Shown: positions 48,044 to 55,505 of the stretch, in pieces
Layout of the letters: every line of letters starts with the position of its first letter
Position numbering within the stretch: the first letter of the stretch is position 1
From: Salegentibacter sp.
GTDB taxonomy: Bacteria; Bacteroidota; Bacteroidia; Flavobacteriales; Flavobacteriaceae
Length of the DNA stretch: 64,000 nt
Assembly (NCBI GenBank): GCA_017795085.1
Contig: CP051246.1
Span: 2,792,514 to 2,856,513 of the forward strand
Reading direction: 5' to 3'
The notes under the pieces: model-generated
What the model was told of the DNA's origin: nothing
The model's database searches: none
Seen by the model: the letters and a program-made list of their open reading frames with translations, nothing else
Made by a program: the position numbers and the translations under genes

Positions 48044-48055
48044 TAAACCGTTTTA
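48044..48055 (-). promoter_or_regulatory. LacI-type operator before the GH92 operon
   Basis: TAAACCGTTTTA, within the 14-base near-palindrome CTAAACCGTTTTAG (48043-48056), sits 110 bases before the GH92 start and 50 bases after the LacI gene. On the minus strand a TAGTGTTTG, one base longer than the TAnnTTTG -7 box, overlaps its downstream edge. Confidence 0.55.
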
Positions 48056-48105
48056 GTTTTACAAGAAAATTTCTTAACTAAAAAATGTATATTTTATATT
48101 TACCA

Positions 48106-49134
48106 TTATTTACGAATAGTAGAATTCCTGGGATGCAATGAGCTCTCTAAAATAATTTGCTTTTTATCGTCTTTTGAACCACTCTCTTTTTTGAGAAGGC
48201 TTAGCATTTGATTCATAAGTTGAGATGCCATTTCATTCTTAGGCTGAGCAATAGCCGATATAGTTGGTGTATGTATTTTAAAAAAATCGTGGTCATCAAA
48301 AGTTAGTATTCCAAACTTATCTATTAGTTCCGGAGAGTTTTCCTTAAAAACCTCAAGCCCACTTTGTGTTAGATAATTAGTAGAAAAATAAATAGCATCA
48401 AGATCCTGGTTTAATATGTAATTTCTAATTAATTCTTTTTGTTGAAGATAGTTCCCCGCCTCGAAATCAATTTCAAGGACTTTCTCGGGCATGTTATTTT
48501 CGTTTACTGCTTTTTGGTATCCTTTTTTTCTATCAAGCATTTGTGTTTGCCCGGTATTAATGGTAATAAAGCCTATTTTCTTAAACCCATTCTCTATTAA
48601 ATGAAGAGTCGCTTTATAAGAAGCCTCTTCATTATTTATACCTACATAATTTGTTTCTAAATCAGGGAAATAACGGTCAAATAAAACAACAGGAATATCC
48701 TGTTCTATCAATTCCTCAATATCATTTTTAATACCCGGACTTGGGTTTATGATGTAGCCATCAACCTGCCTATCTTTGAATAAATTTATAAGTTCTCTTG
48801 ATTTCGCATCCTTATTTTCATTACTACAAAAAAGCACTTTATAGCCTTTTTCATAAGCAATGTCTTCGATCTTTCTTGCTATACTGGCAAAGAAATAGTT
48901 GGAAATATCTTCTACCATAAAAACAATAATCTTAGATTTCCCGGTACGTAAACTCTGCGCAAGCTGGTTTGGTTTATAGTTTATTTCTTTTACATAGGCC
49001 AGAACTTTCTCAATCATTTCATCTGAAATTTTCTTTTCCTTGGCCTTACCGTTAAGTACAAAAGACACCGTAGTAACCGAAATATTTAATTTTTCGGCTA
49101 TACCCTTTATAGAATTCTTTTTTGCTTTCTTCAT
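48106..49134 (-). CDS. LacI-family transcriptional regulator
   Basis: A 342-residue cytoplasmic repressor or activator from the ATG at 49134; a TTG one codon upstream is not needed. The N-terminal LacI helix-turn-helix (about 7-60) shows SIKGIAEKLNISVTTVSFVLNG and the hinge YKPNQLAQSLRTGKS. The periplasmic-binding-protein-like sensor domain (about 62-342) shows IIVFMVEDISNYFFASIARK, DGYIINPSP and GILTFDDHDFFKIHTPTISA. It probably binds a sugar or sugar phosphate from the degraded glycan. Palindromes of the right type lie at 48044, 27131, 27018, 13206 and 11232, so it may control several loci here. A weak hairpin (AAAGCTACAGCTTT, 47990-48003) follows. Confidence 0.93.
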   Translation of the reverse strand: MKKAKKNSIKGIAEKLNISVTTVSFVLNGKAKEKKISDEMIEKVLAYVKEINYKPNQLAQSLRTGKSKIIVFMVEDISNYFFASIARKIEDIAYEKGYKVLFCSNENKDAKSRELINLFKDRQVDGYIINPSPGIKNDIEELIEQDIPVVLFDRYFPDLETNYVGINNEEASYKATLHLIENGFKKIGFITINTGQTQMLDRKKGYQKAVNENNMPEKVLEIDFEAGNYLQQKELIRNYILNQDLDAIYFSTNYLTQSGLEVFKENSPELIDKFGILTFDDHDFFKIHTPTISAIAQPKNEMASQLMNQMLSLLKKESGSKDDKKQIILESSLHPRNSTIRK

Positions 49135-49234
49135 CAAACTTTTTTCAGTCAGAAATCGATACTATTTTATTGTTTAAAGATAACTTCAGGATTTCTGAAA
49201 TATGTTTTAATTTCATTTTATCATATAGTCTTAG

Positions 49235-49242
49235 CAAAACTA
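49235..49242 (-). promoter_or_regulatory. -7 box candidate for the LacI gene
   Basis: The minus strand reads TAGTTTTG, an exact match to TAnnTTTG, about 100 bases before the LacI ATG and within the gap after the GH43 gene at 49283. No clear TTTG -33 box is seen. It suggests the regulator has its own promoter. Confidence 0.4.
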
Positions 49243-49282
49243 AGGTATTTAACTTAAATACTATAATTATTTCATTACCAGG

Positions 49283-50872
49283 CTAATCATTGATCTCAGT
49301 AGGAATTATCCTGAAATTCTTAAAATTGGCAGATAAATTATTCACGCCTTTTGCTATTAATCCTACACGCACCGCTCTATCCCAGGGTGGAAGGTAGTCA
49401 CCTTTAATAGGCATATTTCCATCATTTAGATCTTGCCACTCTCCTCCTTCTTCACGCCAGGAAAAAGTATACCGATCACCATTTGTACTTGAAATCCTTA
49501 AAGCTATATTACCAGAAGTATTTTTTAAAACTTTGCGTACAAGTATTTCCTGCTTTCCACCTTTAAGCTTCCAAACAAAAATTTCCTTATTATTAACACT
49601 TAAACCTATAGCATTATTAATATCTCCAATAGCACTTATACCTGTTTGCAAACCTTCAGAAGGGATTTGTAGACTGGCATTTGCTTTAAAATTAGGACTG
49701 GTTATTCGTTGAGCCAATACCGCTCCTATTTTTCCTTCGGAAGCATTTAAATTCAATTCACCTGATTTTAAATTATAATCAGGTTTCATCCCTACCGGCC
49801 ATTGCCAGTATGGAGAAAGTGTAGAAACGGTAAAATTATCGTTAATCTCAGAGACTTCAGCTGTTGCCGGTTTTTTATAGTCGGCAGATTCATCTTTAAA
49901 TTCCGGCCAGCCTGTTTCTTTATTCCAAATTACCTCACTAATCAAGCCCTGGCGACCGGTATAAACCGTTCCTTCTTTCTTATAAGCGTGGTAAAGAAAG
50001 AAATACCGGCCTTCTTTATCCTGAACCATAGAGCCGTGACCGGCACATTTCCAGTCATCATTTTCTCTCTTGAGAGGATTTTCCTCGTATTTCTCCCAGG
50101 GTCCTTTAATACTTTTAGCCCTGGCCACTCCAATCCCATAAGTACATCCACGGCCACAACAGGCATCTCCGGAATAAAAAGTATAATAATACCCGTTTTT
50201 CTTTAACAAATAAGCTCCTTCAACTAAATTACCTTCCCAGGTATCGGGATTGTTCCGAAACAATTCAAAACGTTCTCCAATTAACTCAGTTCTTTCCTCA
50301 TTCATCTCTTGTCCCCACATAGGAGTGGGTTCGCCTCTACTATTTCCATCTTCCTTCCAAATTAAATACAATTTTCCTTCCTCATCCCGAATCTGAAATC
50401 CGTCAATAGCACCTGCTTCCTGGCAAACAATGGGCCCGTGATCTTTATAAGGTCCTTCAGGATTTTCTGAACTTGCTACTCCAACGCACAAAGGCCCAGC
50501 CTTCTTTTTAGCCGTATAATAGATATAATATTTTTCGTTATCATAAGCAATTTCAGGAGCCCAAAAATGCGCCTCGGCCCAATCGGGAAGCTTTTCTGGA
50601 AAAACGTGACTTTTAATCTCCCAATCCTGAAGGTTTTTAGAATGAATTATAGGAAATAATGGCGCCCACTCTGAAGAAGTTGCTGTTGCCCAATAACTAT
50701 CTCCCACACGAACTACTGAAGGATCGGCAAAATCACCCGCCATAACCGGATTTTTAAAGCTTAGTTCTTCTGAAATTTCAGGTTCCTCTTTTTTAGTTTC
50801 GAAATTTTTACAACCAATAAGAAACAATAAAACAAGTGGAAAAATTATATAGCTTTTATAAAGATTTTTCAT
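49283..50872 (-). CDS. GH43 glycosidase lipoprotein with C-terminal beta-sandwich (copy 1)
   Basis: About 529 residues (ATG at 50872; a TTG one codon earlier ignored). The lipobox is LLFLIGC (Cys 21), followed by lysine-rich KNFETKK. The five-bladed GH43 propeller (about 38-335) has the three catalytic acids in order: Asp 50 in GDFADPSVV, the pKa-modulating Asp in AIDGFQI, and the proton-donor Glu in VEGAYLLKKNGYYY. A CCGRGC cysteine cluster follows the donor. The C-terminal sandwich (about 345-529) resembles DUF1349/concanavalin-like GH43 tails. It is the last gene of the long minus-strand operon and a paralogue of the operon's first visible gene. Alpha-L-arabinofuranosidase, beta-xylosidase or galactosidase activity is possible. 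Confidence 0.9.
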   Translation of the reverse strand: MKNLYKSYIIFPLVLLFLIGCKNFETKKEEPEISEELSFKNPVMAGDFADPSVVRVGDSYWATATSSEWAPLFPIIHSKNLQDWEIKSHVFPEKLPDWAEAHFWAPEIAYDNEKYYIYYTAKKKAGPLCVGVASSENPEGPYKDHGPIVCQEAGAIDGFQIRDEEGKLYLIWKEDGNSRGEPTPMWGQEMNEERTELIGERFELFRNNPDTWEGNLVEGAYLLKKNGYYYTFYSGDACCGRGCTYGIGVARAKSIKGPWEKYEENPLKRENDDWKCAGHGSMVQDKEGRYFFLYHAYKKEGTVYTGRQGLISEVIWNKETGWPEFKDESADYKKPATAEVSEINDNFTVSTLSPYWQWPVGMKPDYNLKSGELNLNASEGKIGAVLAQRITSPNFKANASLQIPSEGLQTGISAIGDINNAIGLSVNNKEIFVWKLKGGKQEILVRKVLKNTSGNIALRISSTNGDRYTFSWREEGGEWQDLNDGNMPIKGDYLPPWDRAVRVGLIAKGVNNLSANFKNFRIIPTEIND

Positions 50873-50907
50873 CAATCAGATATTTAATATTTTTCTTAAA
50901 TAATAAT

Positions 50908-52092
50908 TTATTCTACTACATCAAATGCATAAATACTTTTGGTTTTATAAATGTCCCCGGGCTCTAAAACTGTAGAAGGAAAATCTGACTGATTCGGGGA
51001 ATCTGGAAAATGCTGGGTTTCCAAGGCAAAAGCTGTCCTAAAATCATCTTTTGTACCAGATTTCAGGGTGTTTTTACTTTCCATAAAATTTCCACTGTAG
51101 AATTGCAATCCCGGTTCTTCGGTATAAACGTTCATCACAATACCGGATTTGTCACCTTTAACTGTGGCTGCGTGGTTCATTCCCATTTCTTTTTTCCCAC
51201 TTAACGCATAGTTATGATCATAGCCTTTTCCATAAGTTAACTGTTCATTTTCAGTATCAATATCCTTACCTATAGTTTTGGCTTCAGTAAAATCGAACAC
51301 GGTACCTTCAACTTCTTTTAGTTCTCCGGTAGGAATTAAGCCTTCATCTACAGGGGTAAACTTATCAGCATAAATTTGCAGGGAATGACCTAAAATCTTC
51401 CCGCTGCCTTCACCATTTAAATTGAAAAAAGCATGATTGGTAAGGTTAACCACCGTGGTTTTATCGGTTTCAGCTTCATATTCCATTTCCAATTCATTAT
51501 CCTGGTTAAGCGAATAAGTAACCTTCACTTCTAAATTACCAGGGAAGCCTTCTTCCATATCTTCAGATAAATATGAGAATATCACAGTATTTTCATCTGG
51601 TTGTTCAGCATCCCAAACCACATCCTGGAAACCTTTCTCCCCACCGTGCAGGGAATTTTCACCGTTATTAATAGGAATATTGTATTCTTCCCCTTTTAAA
51701 GTGAATTTTCCTTTAGCAATTCTATTTCCATAACGACCAATAGTAGCCCCAAAATAAGGTTCTGTAGCTTCTTTAAAGTCTTTGGCCGAATCAAAGCCTA
51801 AAACAACATCAGTTAATTCACCGTTCTTATCCGGCACTAACAAACTAACCAATCTACCCCCATAATTGGTAAAATAAGCTTTTAAACCATTTTTGTTTTC
51901 AAGTGTAAAAAGTTTTGCTCCTTTTCCATCTATAGTACTTTCAAAATCATCCAGGTTTACCTGTACAAAGGCAGTATCCTTCTCTTCCATATTTTGTTCT
52001 TTGGCAGAATCTTTATTTTCTGAATTGTTTTTACACCCTACAAGGGCCAGGGTAATGCTTCCAAGAAGTAATGTTTTAGAAATTGAATTCAT
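50908..52092 (-). CDS. galM: Aldose 1-epimerase (mutarotase) lipoprotein
   Basis: A 394-residue exported GalM-type mutarotase that interconverts alpha and beta anomers of released hexoses or arabinose. The lipobox is LALVGC (Cys 20), followed by KNNSENKD. Family motifs include YFTNYGGRLVSLLVPDKNGE, the substrate-loop NNGENSLHGGEKGFQDVVWD, the catalytic His in VNLTNHAFFNLNG and the catalytic Glu in FALETQHFPDSPNQ. It lies between GH43 genes with short gaps (35 and 40 bases) in one minus-strand operon. A lipid-anchored periplasmic mutarotase in a glycosidase operon is common in Bacteroidota. Confidence 0.93.
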   Translation of the reverse strand: MNSISKTLLLGSITLALVGCKNNSENKDSAKEQNMEEKDTAFVQVNLDDFESTIDGKGAKLFTLENKNGLKAYFTNYGGRLVSLLVPDKNGELTDVVLGFDSAKDFKEATEPYFGATIGRYGNRIAKGKFTLKGEEYNIPINNGENSLHGGEKGFQDVVWDAEQPDENTVIFSYLSEDMEEGFPGNLEVKVTYSLNQDNELEMEYEAETDKTTVVNLTNHAFFNLNGEGSGKILGHSLQIYADKFTPVDEGLIPTGELKEVEGTVFDFTEAKTIGKDIDTENEQLTYGKGYDHNYALSGKKEMGMNHAATVKGDKSGIVMNVYTEEPGLQFYSGNFMESKNTLKSGTKDDFRTAFALETQHFPDSPNQSDFPSTVLEPGDIYKTKSIYAFDVVE

Positions 52093-52132
52093 TTCTCTTA
52101 TCTGTTTTTATTAGTATTTTTTAGTTTTCCTT

Positions 52133-53305
52133 TTAATTTAATGGTAATTGTTTGGGTTCGGTGGAAGGGCCTTCGACAATAAGCTTTCCATTTTCATCGA
52201 TTTTCATTTTATCAATAAAAACTACGCGCTCATCTCCGGTAGGTTTGGTTCTACCATGATAAACAGCATAAATTTTGGTACTATCTTTTGAAAAAACCAG
52301 GCTATTATGTCCGGTCCCGGTAACTTCACCACCCTTATCGATATTTTTCTCTAAAATAGGATTATTATCTGCTTTTTGATAAGGCCCAAGCGGGGAATTG
52401 GCGGTAGCATAGCCCACCGCATAATTTGGACCTCCATAAAAATTAGCGGAATACATCATATAATAAGTCCCCTTATGCTTAAAGGTATAAGAGCCTTCTG
52501 TCCATCTCCGGTTTACTTCTTTGGAAGTTACAGACCGGCTCTCCCATTCCGCATTTTTATCATCCATTGTTTTCGGGGGGCGAAGTAGTAATTCGGGTGC
52601 TCCAATCACACCACTAAAATCGGATTTGAGCTCAATCCCATACACCCAACTTTCTTCTATTTCATCATACCAGCCTTTCTCCCGGGCCCAATCGGCTACC
52701 TCACTCTCTACCGGATGCTTGTAACATACTCGTGAGTAGTACAGGTAAAATTTTCCGTCATCATCCTGAAAAACATTGGCATCAATTACTGGATAACCGG
52801 GATCAAAAAGGGGTTCATCCCTTACTTCTTTAAATGGTCCGGTGGGCTTCTCGGAAACCGCTACCCCTATTTTAAAGTTTTCCAATTCATCATTGGGATT
52901 ATTCTCCCATTGTGCACTAAAAAACATATAGTATTTCTCGTTGAATTTATAAACTTCCGGCGCCCAAAAATCACCTACTGCCCAAGAATCATCATTATTG
53001 CCTTTATAAACCTGGCCTTCAAACTCCCAATTCACCAAATCTGTAGAAGAATAGGTAGCAAAACCATCTTCAGCGCCACCGCCGGTACCATACATATAGT
53101 ATTTTCCGTTACCATCGTTTAGGATATAGGGATCACCAAATTCAACATCCAATGGGTTGGAATAAGTAATGGTTTCTGAATTCTCTTTTTCTTTTTCAGT
53201 ATTCTTTCCCTGCTTTTGTTTACAGGAAAATGAAAGAAAAAGAAGGCTTATTAGAAGGTAGCCGAACCAATTTGAATTACTTTTCATAACTTTCAATAAT
53301 TTCAT
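52133..53305 (-). CDS. GH43 glycosidase lipoprotein
   Basis: A 390-residue GH43 lipoprotein. The ATG at 53305 overlaps the TGA of the preceding gene (ATGA), implying coupled translation; an ATG at 53287 gives a shorter signal. The lipobox is FLSFSC, followed by KQKQGKNTEK. The propeller (about 48-385) shows the base Asp in VEFGDPYILND, the modulating Asp in VIDANVFQDDDGKFYLYYSR and the donor Glu in WTEGSYTFKHKGTYYMMYSA, with NYAVGYATANSPLGPY beyond. It lacks the accessory C-terminal domain of copies 1 and 2. It is one of three consecutive GH43 genes translated almost without gaps. Arabinofuranosidase or xylosidase activity is likely; specificity is open. Confidence 0.9.
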   Translation of the reverse strand: MKLLKVMKSNSNWFGYLLISLLFLSFSCKQKQGKNTEKEKENSETITYSNPLDVEFGDPYILNDGNGKYYMYGTGGGAEDGFATYSSTDLVNWEFEGQVYKGNNDDSWAVGDFWAPEVYKFNEKYYMFFSAQWENNPNDELENFKIGVAVSEKPTGPFKEVRDEPLFDPGYPVIDANVFQDDDGKFYLYYSRVCYKHPVESEVADWAREKGWYDEIEESWVYGIELKSDFSGVIGAPELLLRPPKTMDDKNAEWESRSVTSKEVNRRWTEGSYTFKHKGTYYMMYSANFYGGPNYAVGYATANSPLGPYQKADNNPILEKNIDKGGEVTGTGHNSLVFSKDSTKIYAVYHGRTKPTGDERVVFIDKMKIDENGKLIVEGPSTEPKQLPLN

Positions 53306-54384
53306 TCTTCAGAAGATGGAGGAGTTAATTGTTCGTTTCTGCTTACCGGCGTTCCGAAATCCGGAAAACCATTTTCGTCCCAACTTATTTTTTGAATTCT
53401 GGGTTTCCTATCCCCCCCACAACCATCACCGGAATTATCATTGGCGTGGTATAAAATCCAATCTTCCGTTCCATCAGGTGACTTAAAGAAACTGTTGTGG
53501 CCGGGGCCATATATTGAATTGGCTTCATTTTTTTCAAATACCGGAGCTGCTTGTTTTTCCCAGGAATCAGGATCAAGTGGGTTTTCTCCGTTGTATGAAA
53601 GTACTCCAATCTTATAATCATCGGTCCAACAGCCCGAAGCCGAATAAAACAAAAACAAATCGCCATCAGGGTTTTCCCAGGCCACAGGGCCTTCATTAAC
53701 CAGGCCATTTTTCTCCCAATTATAATTCGGTTCCGAAATCATTACCCTGGAACCTTCCAATGTCCAGGGATTTTCCATTTTTGCAATATAAAGCTGTTGA
53801 ATCCCGGAGTTCTCCTCAGGATTTGTGCTTCGCCAACCCGACCAAACAAAATAATTTTCTTCATTTATTTCCACTACTGTTCCATCTATGGCCCATTTGT
53901 CGGTTTCATCGGCGATTTTGCCTTTAAATTCCCAATCTCCATCCATTGGAGAGTCAGCGGTGTTTTCCAGGACAAACATTCTCCGGTTGGCATCAGAGTT
54001 TTTGGAAGTAGCTGCAAAATACATATACCAGCCATCATCAATATGATGTAATTCAGGCGCCCAAATTTGGGTGGAATACCCCCCTTCAGTAGGAGGAATC
54101 CATATGGCTTTCGAATTGGCATTGTGAAGGTCCTCCATATGTTCAGTTTTCCAAAGCCGTAGATTATTTCCTGTGGTATGGGTATAAAAATAGCTCTCCT
54201 CTCCCTTAATCACCCACGGGTCTGCCCCGGAAGACAGTAACGGATTGGTAAAGGTATTTTCTTCACCTGGAGTCTCGATTTCATCATCGGTATTGTTGTC
54301 CGAAGATCTTTTCTCATCCGTTTGACTACACCCCCCTAAAACATTCAGTATTAACACCGGAATTACTAAAAACTTAAAATACAT
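53302..54384 (-). CDS. GH43 glycosidase lipoprotein, exo-arabinofuranosidase-like
   Basis: A 360-residue GH43 lipoprotein (lipobox LNVLGGC, Cys 19). The propeller carries the base Asp in SSGADPWVIKG, the modulating Asp in WAIDGTVVEIN and the donor Glu in LVNEGPVAWENPDGDLFLFY. Features such as IWAPELHHIDDGWYMYFAA and YGPGHNSFFKSPDG recall GH43 members described as exo-alpha-L-arabinofuranosidases, but the subfamily is not certain. Its ATG starts immediately after the TAA of the gene before it, and its TGA overlaps the next ATG, so all three GH43 genes are coupled. It is single-domain, without a carbohydrate-binding tail. Confidence 0.9.
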   Translation of the reverse strand: MYFKFLVIPVLILNVLGGCSQTDEKRSSDNNTDDEIETPGEENTFTNPLLSSGADPWVIKGEESYFYTHTTGNNLRLWKTEHMEDLHNANSKAIWIPPTEGGYSTQIWAPELHHIDDGWYMYFAATSKNSDANRRMFVLENTADSPMDGDWEFKGKIADETDKWAIDGTVVEINEENYFVWSGWRSTNPEENSGIQQLYIAKMENPWTLEGSRVMISEPNYNWEKNGLVNEGPVAWENPDGDLFLFYSASGCWTDDYKIGVLSYNGENPLDPDSWEKQAAPVFEKNEANSIYGPGHNSFFKSPDGTEDWILYHANDNSGDGCGGDRKPRIQKISWDENGFPDFGTPVSRNEQLTPPSSEE

Positions 54385-55413
54385 TTATTCTTTATTTGAT
54401 TCTAAAAAAGTAAAAGTTTCCTCATCTGCTTTTAAAATTTCATTTCCTTCTCCATCCTCTTGAAAGTCTAGTTGTATAACTGCTGTTTTTCGTGGATGAA
54501 CTGAGGCATTAGAAAAATGGGTATGTAAAACATATTGCATTTCCCCATTTTCATCAAACATCACATCTCCATGTCCAGAGCCATTTTCGCCGGTTATGTT
54601 TTTATCAATAATTGGACTGTTTTCAGATTTCTCCCAGGGTCCCAACGGGCTATCACTGGTAGCGTATCCAACCGCATAATCAGGATTCCTAAAATCGTTG
54701 GCAGAATAAATTAAATAATATATGTCATTACGTTTTAAGACTGTTGGACCTTCTGCAACCGGCCACGCTGCATTTTCAGTGTTTTCCCATGGTTCTTCTG
54801 CTGAAATACATTCCGTTAGGGTTTCAGGTTTTATACCGCTTAAATCCTGATTCATCTCCGCAACAAAAATTCGGTTTCCTTCGCCTAAACGAACATGATA
54901 AAGATAAATCTTTCCGTTATCAAAAAATACGAAAGGGTCAATTTGCTTAACAGGAGCCTCTAAAGCTTCTCCTGAATTAGTAAAGGGGCCCAAAGGACTG
55001 TCACTAGTAGCAATAGCAATATTTTCATTGGCCGTATAGGCCATATAAAATGTATTATTATATTCAAAAACCTGGGGCGCCCAAAAACCCTGATCTCCAA
55101 AAGCTTCTCCTTTTTTTAGTGCAAAACCATCTAATTCTCCTATCGGTCCTTCCCAATTCTCCATATCATCTGATGAAAAAACAAGGAATCCCGATCCCCG
55201 CTCAGTGAGTTCTCCCTGCGAGGTTCCATAAAGGTAATACATACCGTCGTGTTGAAAAATGGTAGGGTCTGCAAGAAGAATATTCTCTACAGTTGGCTCA
55301 TTTGATGAATCAGGTTCATCATCAGAAGTATCAATTTCTCCTTTACTTTCTGAACAGGAAAAAAATGTTAAAAACAAAAAAATGGTTAAAAAATACAGTT
55401 TTGGAAGTTTCAT
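54385..55413 (-). CDS. GH43 glycosidase lipoprotein
   Basis: A 342-residue GH43 lipoprotein (lipobox LTFFSC, Cys 20, followed by SESKGEIDTSDDE). The catalytic acids are visible as the base Asp in ILLADPTIFQ, the modulating Asp in QIDPFVFFDNGKIYLYHV and the donor Glu in PVAEGPTVLKRNDIYYLIYS. WAPQVFEYNNTFYMAYTA and YAVGYATSDSPLGPW are family signatures. It is a single-domain enzyme, the first of three tightly coupled GH43 genes. The stop codon directly abuts the next ATG (TAAATG). Sequence divergence among the three suggests different linkages rather than simple duplication. Confidence 0.9.
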   Translation of the reverse strand: MKLPKLYFLTIFLFLTFFSCSESKGEIDTSDDEPDSSNEPTVENILLADPTIFQHDGMYYLYGTSQGELTERGSGFLVFSSDDMENWEGPIGELDGFALKKGEAFGDQGFWAPQVFEYNNTFYMAYTANENIAIATSDSPLGPFTNSGEALEAPVKQIDPFVFFDNGKIYLYHVRLGEGNRIFVAEMNQDLSGIKPETLTECISAEEPWENTENAAWPVAEGPTVLKRNDIYYLIYSANDFRNPDYAVGYATSDSPLGPWEKSENSPIIDKNITGENGSGHGDVMFDENGEMQYVLHTHFSNASVHPRKTAVIQLDFQEDGEGNEILKADEETFTFLESNKE

Positions 55414-55505
55414 ATTAAATTTATTTTAAAGCATTATTGCTATTTTTAAAATTTTATTAACTAAACGAGCAGAAATTATTAAGTCTTGAGCTATAAGAAA
55501 AAAAC

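Noticed and set aside
49802..50206. 134-residue plus-strand ORF
   Set aside because: It lies wholly inside the GH43 copy 1 gene on the opposite strand, has no domain or start signal, and is a shadow frame.
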